A stretch of 64,000 nt of DNA from Nosema muscidifuracis (Eukaryota > Microsporidia > Nosematidae): assembly GCA_028335825.1 (NCBI GenBank), contig JAIOKI010000002.1, positions 62,001-126,000 of the forward strand, given 5' to 3'. The position numbers were made by a program, and so were the translations under genes. The notes below the pieces were generated by a model, which saw only the letters and a program-made list of their open reading frames with translations, had not been told where the DNA came from and searched no databases. Positions 55,409-64,000 of the stretch are shown piece by piece (position 1 is the first letter of the stretch; the number at the start of each line of letters is the position of its first letter).

Positions 55409-55690
55409 ATGAATAAACAGAATAATGAAATTCATATTTTTCCATTCTATAGTAATTTTAATGGTTTAGTTAAATTTGAACATTTTAATGTTGAAGATGA
55501 CGAAGCAATGATTAGGGGATTACATCTAAAAAAAGAAAGATTATCTTCTAAAGATATTGTACTATTTTCTAAAGGAAAAAAATTGGAAGGAAATATTTTT
55601 TATTGGAAGACGAAGTCAAAAGATATTGAGGATATGTTTAACAAGGGGTTAAATCTGATTGATATGGGATTTGGATTTAAAAAAAATTAA
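55409..55690 (+). CDS. RNH203: Probable RNase H2 non-catalytic subunit C
   Basis: This encodes 93 residues and begins two bases after the CCA1 stop, with its own CCC at 55400-55402. EIHIFPFYSNFNG, then AMIRGLHLKKERL and KLEGNIFYWKTK, recall the RNASEH2C layout: an LPC-x-I start, FRGR-x-LRG, and a TLWG-like strand near the end. It is shorter than the human protein (164 residues). RNase H2C with H2B holds the catalytic subunit that removes ribonucleotides from DNA. The match rests on a few motifs and could be wrong; if so it is a small conserved protein of unknown role. Same-strand close spacing with CCA1 suggests read-through transcription. Confidence 0.5.
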   Translation: MNKQNNEIHIFPFYSNFNGLVKFEHFNVEDDEAMIRGLHLKKERLSSKDIVLFSKGKKLEGNIFYWKTKSKDIEDMFNKGLNLIDMGFGFKKN

Positions 55691-56136
55691 TAATTTTTCA
55701 AGTTAAAAATTAAAATTTAAAACTAAATGTTTTATAGTTGGTAGCTAGAAGAATTTTATTGATTATTAAAATCATTATATTAAATTGATATATAATTTTT
55801 TTAATAATTTTAATTTCGATAAAAAAAGATTTTTATAAAATTTGTTATATGGGCCTTTTAATTAACATAAATGATCAAAATTTCTGAAACGAAAAAATCG
55901 AGAAAATAAGCTTATTTTTGCTTATAATTTATGAATAAGTATTAACAAATAATTAATTAACTAATTAATTATTTTGTTTACGTATTCATTAAACTCAGAT
56001 ATTTTTTTTATTAGTTCAGAGACAAAACAAACCTAAACTAAATAATAAATGGACCAACAAAAGACGAGTCTGAAATGAATTGTCCAACTAAAAACGTTTT
56101 ATACTTTAATACAATATTTAAAAATCTTTTTTTTAT
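55691..56136. other. AT-rich spacer
   Basis: No gene seen. Confidence 0.4.
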
Positions 56137-56144
56137 CCCCTAAT

Positions 56145-57398
56145 ATGTCAAAAAATATTGTTTATTTTTACGATCCGGAAATAGGAACATATCATTACTC
56201 CACAGGGCACCCAATGAAGCCGCTTAGAGTGCGAATGACACACTCTCTTATAGTTAATTATGGATTGTACAAGAAGATGGACATACTTAAACCCCTTATG
56301 GCTTCTTATAAAAATTTGACAAATTTTCATAGCATCGATTATATAAATTTTTTATCGAGTGTAACCACTGATAATATGCAAGAGATAACTAATGACCTCA
56401 ACAGATTTAATGTCAAAGATGATTGTCCTGTTTTCTCGGGATTATACGATTTTTGTCGTTTGACTGCTGGCGGTACGATGTACGCAGCGCAAAAAATTAA
56501 TTCAGGAAAATACGATGTAGCTATAAATTGGTCAGGAGGTCTACATCATGCTAAGAGAAGTGAAGCTTCGGGATTTTGTTATGTAAATGATATTGTATTA
56601 GGTATTTTAGAACTACTAAAATATAATGAAAGAGTTCTTTATATTGATATCGATGTACATCATGGTGACGGAGTAGAAGAAGCTTTTTATACTACTGATC
56701 GTGTTATGACAGTATCTTTTCATAAACATGGTGATTATTTCCCAGGTACAGGTAATTTGGATGATATTGGATTAGGTAAAGGAAAAAATTATTCTGTTAA
56801 TGTACCTTTGAGAAATGGAATAGATGATGCTACTTATATTCCTCTGTTTAAATCAATTATTAATAAAGTAATGGAGTTATACAGACCAAATGCCATTATT
56901 TTACAATGTGGTGCTGATTCTCTAGCTGGAGATAAATTGGGATGTTTTAATCTATCACATATTGGTCATTCAGAATGTGTCAAACATGTTAAATCTTTTA
57001 ATATTCCACTTATTTTATTAGGTGGAGGTGGATATACTATTGGTAATGTAAGCCGTGCATGGGCTTATGATACAGCTACTGTTCTAGAAGAAGAAATAGA
57101 ATCTGATCTTCCTTACAATGAATTTTACGAGTATTTCGGACCTACTTATAAAATAGACGTACCTATCAGTAACATGTGTAATAAAAATACTCCAGAGTAT
57201 TTAAATAAGATTATAGAAAATATAACTGAGAATCTTCGAGATGTTTCTCATGCACCGTCTGCTACGATGATAGTACCACCTAAACCTTTTGTAGAGGATG
57301 ATAGTGACTATGAAGAACTTTTTGATAAAATCAAAGATGAAAATAATTGTGATTCGGGAGATTATAAAGATTTTAATGATGACTCAAGTGACAGCTAA
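56145..57398 (+). CDS. Histone deacetylase, class I (RPD3/HOS2/HDAC3-like)
   Basis: This encodes 417 residues; CCCC at 56137-56140 lies just before the ATG. Nearly the whole length matches class I deacetylases, best with HDAC3/HOS2. [19 protein letters not shown] lies at the front. It has [20 protein letters not shown] with the active-site HH, and [17 protein letters not shown] with the zinc-binding D and [31 protein letters not shown] and [10 protein letters not shown] carry the catalytic tyrosine. The last 40 residues are acidic ([12 protein letters not shown], then [15 protein letters not shown]). It removes acetyl groups from histones in the nucleus and represses transcription. All catalytic residues are present. 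The RPD3-versus-HOS2 choice is not certain. Confidence 0.95.
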   Translation: MSKNIVYFYDPEIGTYHYSTGHPMKPLRVRMTHSLIVNYGLYKKMDILKPLMASYKNLTNFHSIDYINFLSSVTTDNMQEITNDLNRFNVKDDCPVFSGLYDFCRLTAGGTMYAAQKINSGKYDVAINWSGGLHHAKRSEASGFCYVNDIVLGILELLKYNERVLYIDIDVHHGDGVEEAFYTTDRVMTVSFHKHGDYFPGTGNLDDIGLGKGKNYSVNVPLRNGIDDATYIPLFKSIINKVMELYRPNAIILQCGADSLAGDKLGCFNLSHIGHSECVKHVKSFNIPLILLGGGGYTIGNVSRAWAYDTATVLEEEIESDLPYNEFYEYFGPTYKIDVPISNMCNKNTPEYLNKIIENITENLRDVSHAPSATMIVPPKPFVEDDSDYEELFDKIKDENNCDSGDYKDFNDDSSDS

Positions 57399-57458
57399 TT
57401 ATAAATGTTTATTTTTTATTAACAAATTTTAATTATTTTTTAATTTAATATTTTTTTA

Positions 57459-58529
57459 TTATTTATATATAAATTTTAATATACCACAAACTCCACCAAT
57501 TTCTTTCAATTTTTCACCTAAATGATGATTAACAGGTATCACAAATATTTTTACTCTATTGTGTTCAAGTTCTTTACAAAAATCTTCCAGTCTTCTTCTT
57601 TTTATTAAACAATGAGGCCTGTATACCTCATCAGTAAAAAAAATTTTATCTAGAGCTCCGTATTCAACACTTTCTTTAATCTGTGCCTTACCTACCAAAT
57701 AATCATGATTACCAATGTCAAATTGTAAGAAATAGTTGCTCATTTCTCTCAAGTCAGATACATATTTTAAATTATTAAATTTATTGCTTATGTCTTTATC
57801 AGTAAGTACATAATTTACTATTTGTTTGTTTGTCGAATTCTTTAAATCATTAGGAAGTTTTAAACTGATAAATTTGTCATTAACTTTCAATTTACTATTT
57901 TTAGTATTTTTCTTTATAGTCTCTATACTCCCATTTACGAATTTAATAAAATCATTTATTATATTAGATACTGAGCATATAACAAACATCTCTACTTTAT
58001 CCATATACAATGTTATTATATTTAGAAAAGTCGTAAATTTCTTATTTTTTATTTCTATTTTGTTTATAACTTTAATTCTATTTTTACCTACCAGACATAT
58101 TACAGCATCTTTCTCGTAGAATATTATAAACATGATATTTTGTGAAGATTTTGTACTTTCTTTAATAACTGACATATCAGATTTAGTCCATTTATCTTTA
58201 TATAAAGAAAATTTTTTATCAAGTTCTATTTCTAATGTATGGTATACTCCTTGTTTAACATATTCACTCTCTTCGCATACTTTTCCTTTAGCATACAAAA
58301 TTCCATTTTCAAGATCTACAGTATAACTTTCTATTTTAATTGTAAGAAAACAACCTATTCTCTGCTGAGTTCTACCATCCAAAGATAGTTTACGATGTGT
58401 AAAACATTTTATTTGATCTTCTGGTACGATAACTTTACTTAGTTCGTATATATCATCACAACATTCTGGAATTAGATCTAGTACCCCGTTATTTTTTTTT
58501 CTATCGATTTTTTCACTAATAATCTTCAT
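57459..58529 (-). CDS. DOM34: Ribosome-rescue factor DOM34/pelota
   Basis: This encodes 356 residues; GGG at 58532-58534 (CCC on the coding strand) precedes the ATG. It has three eRF1-like domains. Domain 1 (about 1-130) has GVLDLIPECCDDIYEL and FTHRKLSLDGRTQQRIGCFL, matching LVPE-x-x-xD-x-W and T-RKV of pelota, without the NIKS motif of release factor 1. Domain 2 lies at about 130-250. Domain 3 (about 255-356) has YGALDKIFFTDEVYRP and NHHLGEKLKEIGGVCGILKF, matching V-x-x-LI-D-LFR and SGEQL-x-GI-AAILRF. With HBS1, pelota splits stalled ribosomes for no-go decay. It converges with the histone deacetylase gene. Confidence 0.88.
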   Translation of the reverse strand: MKIISEKIDRKKNNGVLDLIPECCDDIYELSKVIVPEDQIKCFTHRKLSLDGRTQQRIGCFLTIKIESYTVDLENGILYAKGKVCEESEYVKQGVYHTLEIELDKKFSLYKDKWTKSDMSVIKESTKSSQNIMFIIFYEKDAVICLVGKNRIKVINKIEIKNKKFTTFLNIITLYMDKVEMFVICSVSNIINDFIKFVNGSIETIKKNTKNSKLKVNDKFISLKLPNDLKNSTNKQIVNYVLTDKDISNKFNNLKYVSDLREMSNYFLQFDIGNHDYLVGKAQIKESVEYGALDKIFFTDEVYRPHCLIKRRRLEDFCKELEHNRVKIFVIPVNHHLGEKLKEIGGVCGILKFIYK

Positions 58530-59314
58530 AAGGGTATACAGGAATATAACTTTTATGTATATTTATAATCTGACCTATCAAAAAAATATCTGAAACATTA
58601 AAAATTAGAAATCTTAAATGATTTTTAAGAGTAAATGAGTTTATATTTTATCCTAAATTATTTTTTTAATAAAATAATCCAAAGATTAGTCTTTATATTT
58701 TAATATATGAAAATATAAATTGTTTATAAAATTTAAATTGTTAATAAAAATTGCGAATGAAATTAAATCTAAGAAAAAAAATTATTTATAAAATATAATC
58801 GAAAAAAATGTTTATAAAATTCAAATTGTTAATAAAAATTGAAAATCGAAGAGAAAAAATTATTTATAAAATAATCGAAAAAAATGTTTATAAAATTAAA
58901 ATTAATAATAAAAATCGAAGAAAAAAATTATTTATAAAATAATCGAAAAAAAATGTTTATAAAATTTAAATTGTTAATAAAAATCGAAGAAAAAAATTTT
59001 AAATGAAATGCGATTGTAGAAAAAATTGCAAATGAATTCTATAGCAAAACCGTACAGAATGTAAAGCATACTATTGATGTTTTATTTTATCAGTAAAGTT
59101 TTTAGTAATATAATAATTTTTTATGTGTTCTTTTTTTTATTGCGAATAAAACTTAATTGAAAAAATTTTAATAAAACGTATAAATAGAAATACAAAAAAA
59201 TTTATTAATTAATAAAAAATCACCGTCTAATAATCAGTGACACAAAAATTACTAGATATCTTCACTTATGATAAATCATATGTTAATTAATTTGATTCTT
59301 TTTAATCAAAAAAA
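58530..59314. repeat. Spacer with a ~60-bp minisatellite at 58725-59000
   Basis: About four degenerate copies of AAATGTTTATAAAATTTAAA followed by TTGTTAATAAAAATCGAAGA and AAAAAATTATTTATAAAATA. The rest is AT-rich; no gene. Confidence 0.7.
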
Positions 59315-60088
59315 TTAAATATTTTTTTCATTATTTACTACTTCAGGTATCTTTTCCAATATATCTCTTGTCATTAAAGATATGCCTTTACTATTATATG
59401 CTATAAATCCAGCTTTTCTCAATATTTTTGAGCTAAGACACATAGATTTCAAAATTCCCTCTCTATTCAGTCCATCCTTAAGTTTGATTAATAAAGATGC
59501 AAGTATTCCATTTAAAATATCTCCTTGTCCTCCACATCTTTTATTACAAGATTTTTCTTCGATTTTTATCTTTATATCTCCGGATACAATAATATCATTA
59601 ATACCTTTATATAACGAATACTGATTTTCATTATTTAATTTAACAAGCTTCGATTCATTTTTGTTTGGTGTATAAATTATATTTTTGTATGTTTTAACAT
59701 CAAATTTCTCTATATTTCTTATACCATCAGCATCTACTATTAGTGGTATATTCCTTGATCCAAGATATCTTAGAATTTTATTAATAATGCTTGCAGTATT
59801 ATTTTCTATTTTACCTAAGCCAGGCCCTAAAATACAAACATTAATTCTTTTAAGTATTCATTCTTCATATTCTATTAGGGATATTATAGCTTCAGGTAGA
59901 AGTATTTTTAATGGAATAATACTATCTTTGCTTGAAAATATGTACACTAAGTCTGTGCCTGTAAGGAATGCAGATATTGCTGATGTGTAAGGTGCTCCTG
60001 TATATAAATTACTACCTCCTATTATAAGTACTGATCCATTTTGACCTTTAATATCATTCTTGAAATTGTAATAAGAATTATTTATCAT
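59315..60088 (-). pseudogene. NAXD: ATP-dependent NAD(P)H-hydrate dehydratase (NAXD), one in-frame TGA
   Basis: The minus-strand frame runs 257 codons from the ATG at 60086-60088 (CCC on the coding strand just upstream, 60091-60093) to TAA at 59315-59317. It is interrupted once, by TGA at 59858-59860 (codon 77). Conserved NAXD features lie on both sides. Before the stop are SVLIIGGSNLYTGAPYTSAI and TDLVYIF. After it, in the same frame, are ILGPGLG, IPLIVDADG, TPNKNE, the CGGQGDILNGILASL dehydratase/ribokinase-like loop, and RKAGFIAYNSKGISLMTRDI. In relatives the interrupted site is usually a tryptophan, so TGG to TGA would explain it. NAXD repairs damaged NAD(P)HX. TGA serves as a stop elsewhere in the window, so the codon is not reassigned. 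It could be a recent null allele, a sequencing error or read-through. Confidence 0.85.
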
Positions 60089-60499
60089 TAGGGTAAACTA
60101 TAATAAACATAAAGTATTTCTAATAATACTTTTTTTCGTTGAAACATTGTTTCTAAAAGTGAATTAATTTGCTTGAGTTATTTTTTACTTCATATTCTGT
60201 CTTAATTAGGAATAAATTATTAGTTTTTAAAAGATTTCTATTTCTTTAAAAATAAGTTGTAAAAGTGAAACGAAGTTTTTATTTTTAGGATGTTTTCTTT
60301 GTATTAAATTTATTTTTTTTGATTAGTAATTTGTTTTTTTTTGTAAAACATGAATCGAACAAAATTATCTAATAAAAAGTTTTATATAATTTTTTAAATA
60401 TTCTAATAAAAACTATTAAAAATTAAACTTGAATTAATTTAAATTATTTTGAGATTTTTGACGTTTTTTTAAAATAAATTATTAATAAGTCATTTTTAA
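60089..60499. other. AT-rich spacer
   Basis: No gene seen. Confidence 0.4.
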
Positions 60500-60766
60500 T
60501 TAAAAGATATCTCTTCTTATATATAAAGAGTTACAATGTGGATATATCTTATCACTATTCATTCCTTTTTTAGACACGCTTCCCCCATCGCATCTCTCTT
60601 TGGCTCTTCTATTCTGGAACCAGTTTTTAATCTTATCATCACATACATTAAGTTTTAATGATAAATCTGCTCTCTCAATTGCTGATGGTTTACAATTAGT
60701 ATCAAAGTATTGTATTAAAAATTCTTTATCTTCTTGACTAAGACGTGTCTTTTTTTCTAATGACAT
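60500..60766 (-). CDS. Homeodomain protein
   Basis: This encodes 88 residues, almost all of it a homeodomain. KKTRLSQEDKEFLIQYF forms helix 1 and SAIERADLSLKLNV helix 2. The recognition helix is DDKIKNWFQNRRAKER (residues about 42-58), with the invariant W, F, N and R. A short tail (NSLYIRRDIF) follows. It is a typical small microsporidian homeobox gene acting as a DNA-binding regulator in the nucleus. I see no CCC or GGG signal in the 60 bases before the ATG, unlike its neighbours. No other domain, so its specificity is unknown. Confidence 0.88.
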   Translation of the reverse strand: MSLEKKTRLSQEDKEFLIQYFDTNCKPSAIERADLSLKLNVCDDKIKNWFQNRRAKERCDGGSVSKKGMNSDKIYPHCNSLYIRRDIF

Positions 60767-60889
60767 ATTATAAAATATACAGATTATTTAATATTTAATT
60801 TTTGTTATTTAGAGATAACCTTAAAGATAAAGTATATTCTTAATTATTAGATAAAACACAATTTAATTAGAAAATATAGTAAACTAGTT

Positions 60890-61795
60890 TTAATCTCTTG
60901 CTTCATATGATTCTCTACACATCCTAATAGCTCCTTCCTTAGTTTTATTAGTTCCTATAAATCCACTAGCATGTACAAATCCAGCACCCTCAATCATGCC
61001 ATTAAGTTCTTCGTCCCGTCTTCCGCGCCATTCTTTTTTAAGAGGACATTATAATGAAAAATTTGTTGTATCAATATTGATAGCACGTATCTTATACAAA
61101 TTATCAGATGGGAATACCAAAAACAAAATATTCTTGTTATTCTCCTTCTCTATCTCTAGTATAAGATCACAAGAGTAATAAACATTTGATACTAAAATAT
61201 AATCATTAGTCTTTTTTATAAGTAATTCAAGTTCTTTATATTTATTATACCAAGACTTTATCACATTATTAATATATAAATCTAAATCTTTAGATACTAA
61301 ACTCAACGCTATTATAAAATTTTTATCTTGCTGATCTGATATGAGATTATCTTCATTGTTATACAAACTAACCATAGAATATATAGTTCTTGGTTTAATA
61401 TCTCCATATATATTGTATCCATTATCTTGTGCATCAGCTCCTAAGAAAAACTCTTTATAAATTTTTTCTGTTAATTTTTTATACAAAGTATCAGTAGGAT
61501 GAATATTGTACAAAGATAAAAAAGCTTCATGATAATATTTGTAAATAAGACCTGCGCTACTTAATTTTATATTATATTTTTGAGAATACGTCTCTGTAAA
61601 TGTATGCTGATGATGATCATATCTATTCTTTGAAATATCAAATACACCACCTACATCATAAACAATATCACCTGTACTAATTATTTCTGAATCTCTAGTT
61701 CGTAATATTAAAGATTCAGGATATATCTTAGTAAGGATGGCAGATGCAAGAAGTTCATCATAATGAAATCTACCGTTATGAGTAACAAGCTTCAT
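60890..61795 (-). pseudogene. MYG1: MYG1-family nuclease, one in-frame TAA
   Basis: The start is placed at the ATG 61793-61795, with CCCC on the coding strand immediately upstream (61798-61801); a longer non-ATG frame is unlikely. The frame runs 301 codons to TAA at 60890-60892. It is interrupted once, by TAA at 61049-61051 (codon 249). Before it are THNGRFHYDELLASAIL, DVGGVFDISKNRYDHHQHTF (metal-binding DHH-like motif) and DAQDNGYN, typical of MYG1/UPF0160. After it, in the same frame, are KKEWRGRRDEELNG, GAGFVHASGFIGTNKTKEGA and RMCRES, the conserved family C-terminus. MYG1 is a nucleus/mitochondrion-associated RNA exonuclease. The downstream conservation argues for a recent break, read-through or a sequencing error. 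Confidence 0.85.
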
Positions 61796-61801
61796 TTGGG
61801 G

Positions 61802-62350
61802 CAAAAAAACGACTTATTTAAATAATTTGAAAATATAAAATTTTTATTATAAAAGATAAATTTTATTTGACATATTTTTATTAAAAAGAATAAGTTAATT
61901 TGATACATTTTTTTCTATGTTTTTTCTTACAAAAAATAAATTTTATTTGTCAATTGCTAATATATGTAAATAAATAAAAAAAGAATAAATTTTATTTGAC
62001 ACTTTTTAATCTATTTTTTTATTATAATAAATTTTATTTGACATATCTTTATTAAAAAGAATAAATTAATTTGATATATTTTTTTCTATGCTTTTTATTA
62101 AAAAGAATAAATCTCATTTGACAGTTTTTAATTTATTTTATTTATTATAATAAATGTCATTTGATATATTTTTTCCTAAATACTTATTTAATTAAAAAGA
62201 ATAAATCTCGTTTGACAGTTTTTAATCTATTTTATTTATTATAATAAATTTTATTTGGCATATCTTTATTAAAAAAGAATAAATTAATTTGATATATTTT
62301 TTTCTATCCTTTTTATTAAAAAAAATAAATCTCTTTTGACAGTTGTTAAT
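61802..62350. repeat. AT-rich minisatellite, ~60-bp unit, about seven copies
   Basis: Units built on AAAAAGAATAAATTTTATTT followed by GACATTTTTTAATCTATTTT and variants run from about 61855 to 62345. It lies upstream of the MYG1 start. Confidence 0.8.
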
Positions 62351-62657
62351 TTAAATTAAAATATTCTTAAATTTTAAATATTATCTTATCTTTATATGAG
62401 ACGTTATTATTTAAAAAATATAAAATGTTTTAAAAATTCTTATATAAAAATTTCATGAATTAGATTTTGTAAACAAATATTTTTATTTAATTAAATATTG
62501 ATAAAGTAAAAAAAAATGAGTCATATAAGTTTTTTTTGAATATTTACTCCTTAAGCTTAACAATAAGTTTCAAAACATTTTATGATACTTTTTAAGATAT
62601 GACTCATATATACAAAATGCAATACATAAAATAAATATGTGACTAGAAATATTTATT
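62351..62657. other. AT-rich spacer with two TGASTCA sites
   Basis: TGAGTCA at 62517-62523 and TGACTCA at 62600-62606, 83 bases apart, beyond the 3' end of the next minus-strand gene. No gene. Confidence 0.45.
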
Positions 62658-63011
62658 CTAAACATTATAATCAAGTTTTAGTTCTTCTATCGCTTCTCTA
62701 GCTATTCTATCAATATTTTTCGTTATAGTTGTTATCACATGATTAGCTACTTTTGCTTTTACAATATCTTCTACATCTTTACCCAGAACATCAAATACTC
62801 GCACTATTTCTTTCTCATATGCTTGTTTTAATTTATTTTTTATTTTAAGTTCAAATATCAGTATTCTATTCAATTCAGTTTTTTCTATAAATAAATTGAT
62901 ATCATTTTCTTTTTTATTTAATCTATTTTTATATATCAATACTGTGTCTATCATATTAAAAAATAAAAAATATTGAATTATAATCTTTTTATCAAATAGG
63001 AAGATTAACAT
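62658..63011 (-). CDS. Hypothetical helical protein, 117 residues
   Basis: The start ATG (63009-63011) has GGG at 63016-63018 (CCC on the coding strand). The first 20 residues are hydrophobic (IFLFDKKIIIQYFLFFNMI) and could be a signal-anchor. If so, the start is secure, but a later ATG at residue 20 would remove it. The rest is helical and charged (LKQAYEKEIVRVFDVLGKDVEDIVKAKV, then DRIAREAIEELKLDY), with a pattern that could be a histone-fold-like or coiled helix bundle. No family recognised. Confidence 0.55.
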   Translation of the reverse strand: MLIFLFDKKIIIQYFLFFNMIDTVLIYKNRLNKKENDINLFIEKTELNRILIFELKIKNKLKQAYEKEIVRVFDVLGKDVEDIVKAKVANHVITTITKNIDRIAREAIEELKLDYNV

Positions 63012-63509
63012 GTACGGGTAAAATTAAAAAAAATATGAGTAGAAAATAATTTAAAATTAATAGAAAAAATGATATATTTTAATTAAATGTTATCTTAGTG
63101 AGGGTTTTCTTCTGTACTAAATTTTATTTTGTAATAAATTTTTAATTAAATTAAAACGTTTTGAAAACATTAAAAAATGACAAAATATAAAAATAAATAA
63201 TACATTTTAATTAAATGTTATTTGGGTGGCTTTCTTTCTGTACTAAATTTTTAATTAAATTAAAACGTTTCGAAAACATTATAAAATGACAAAATATAAA
63301 AATAAATAATAATGACATTTTGACAATAACTAGCTAAAAAATTTTCAATTTTCAGAAAAAGATAATTTATAATATCCAACAAGTTTCTATAAAATAATTT
63401 TTCACAAATTCTCCTTAATTTCCACCAATAAGAAATCTTTTAAATTTGATACGTTCAGTTTCACCAATAAAACAATCAAAACTTTTATAAAAAAATATAG
63501 ATCTCCTCT
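63012..63509. repeat. Tandem duplication of about 115 bases at 63075-63310
   Basis: Two copies share TTTTAATTAAATGTTATNTT, then TCTGTACTAAAT, then TTTTAATTAAATTAAAACGT and AACATTAAAAAATGACAAAA. The first copy has one extra insertion. No gene; it lies between divergent genes. Confidence 0.75.
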
Positions 63510-64000
63510 ATGGATTCATTTTCTAATGATACTCAAGCTAACATGAGTATACGTACTAGATCAAGGATATCAGCCTTGTCTTGTATAAAAGTATTAATAA
63601 TACTAGATTTACTTATTAGATCCATAAAAATAACTTCTATATCTGTAGTACTGTATATAAAAAGAAATGAAGAAGTTAAAGTACCTCTTAAATTATTCTT
63701 AGCAGTTTATTTGGTTATAACAATAGCAAGAACAGTAACTTTCATATCTAAAAATAGAACATTTTTTAATATTCGAAGGATCCCTGAATTTAGAGATAAT
63801 CCCGACTTAGCTTTATTTAGTAATTTCGTAGAAGCACTTCTTCTTTTCTGGTACCTTATTGGATTTCATTGGCTACAAGATTGTACCAATTGTCAGATGA
63901 CGAATCCTCTTTTATATTATATGTCAGCTACATGGGTAGCATTAGGTTTCTTTATGTTTATAGCTCCTCTACTAGCTATTATGATTTTATTAATATTAGT
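63510..64000 (+). CDS. Membrane protein resembling a RING-type E3 ligase, 5' part only
   Basis: The frame is open from the ATG at 63510-63512 to the right edge (163 codons), so the C-terminus is missing. Predicted helices lie at about residues 22-50, 55-76, 107-122 and 138-163. The FSNFVEALLLFWYLIGFHWL segment and the LLYYMSATWVALGFFMF segment resemble the membrane part of fungal and plant multi-pass RING-H2 ligases (FFAVWFVVGNVWIF, then a late helix). Those have the RING finger at the C-terminus, which would lie outside this window. No CCC signal is close to the ATG. The identity is a motif-level guess; a different multi-pass membrane protein is possible. Confidence 0.5.
   Translation, partial: MDSFSNDTQANMSIRTRSRISALSCIKVLIILDLLIRSIKITSISVVLYIKRNEEVKVPLKLFLAVYLVITIARTVTFISKNRTFFNIRRIPEFRDNPDLALFSNFVEALLLFWYLIGFHWLQDCTNCQMTNPLLYYMSATWVALGFFMFIAPLLAIMILLIL

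Noticed and set aside
59858-59860. Reassignment of TGA as tryptophan
   Set aside because: TGA ends other genes here, for example at 11588-11590, and tryptophan is encoded by TGG elsewhere.
59382-59990. Plus-strand open frames over NAXD
   Set aside because: They are antisense shadows; the minus-strand frame has the family motifs.
1-64000. Spliceosomal introns
   Set aside because: The recognised genes are open without gaps except for the single stops and the frameshift described; none looks like an intron with splice sites.
1-64000. tRNA, rRNA and CRISPR
   Set aside because: No cloverleaf candidate stood out (GTTCGAATACGAAC near 13949 is only a small palindrome), no rRNA-like conserved block was seen, and the organism is eukaryotic with minisatellites lacking spacer/repeat alternation.

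Overview
The window looks like a microsporidian genome (a eukaryotic, fungus-related intracellular parasite). The evidence is strong AT richness (by eye around 80% or more), intronless genes, a CCC or GGG triplet a few bases upstream of almost every start codon (the transcription and start signal described in microsporidia), a TLC-type ATP/ADP nucleotide transporter, and a short set of divergent core eukaryotic genes. A very AT-rich Nosema/Vairimorpha-like lineage is a reasonable guess, but I cannot prove the species.

The window has two compartments. Positions 1 to about 41,000 are gene-poor. They hold lineage-specific secreted or membrane-anchored proteins, a decaying secreted-protein gene at the left edge, a pair of 1.5-kb direct repeats around a 5'-truncated non-LTR retrotransposon with a restriction-like endonuclease, several decayed coding-like stretches, and a few transporters and regulators: the nucleotide transporter, an MFS sugar-type transporter and two paralogous C2H2 zinc-finger proteins. 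A family of proteins with a C-terminal membrane anchor (8250-9062, 10766-11590, perhaps 16389-17027) shares a KWR motif and a C-x-CN motif. A strongly structured, gene-free stretch at 18183-18470 is the best candidate for an unrecognised non-coding RNA.

Positions 41,000 to 64,000 are gene-dense and hold conserved genes: an ATG15-like lipase, CDC25 phosphatase, a Rab1-like GTPase, SEC18/NSF, a TTC27/EMW1-like TPR protein, the CCA-adding enzyme, a probable RNase H2 subunit C, a class I histone deacetylase, DOM34/pelota, NAXD (NAD(P)H-hydrate dehydratase), a homeodomain protein, MYG1 and the start of a RING-type membrane protein. The short intergenic gaps here are filled with AT-rich minisatellites.

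The most notable points are these. NAXD and MYG1, less than 1 kb apart, each carry exactly one in-frame stop with a well-conserved family C-terminus after it. A secreted, membrane-anchored protein is split by a single frameshift at an A6 run. The start signal of the RNase H2C-like gene lies inside the last codons of the CCA-enzyme gene. The nested hairpin RNA candidate lies near 18.3 kb.
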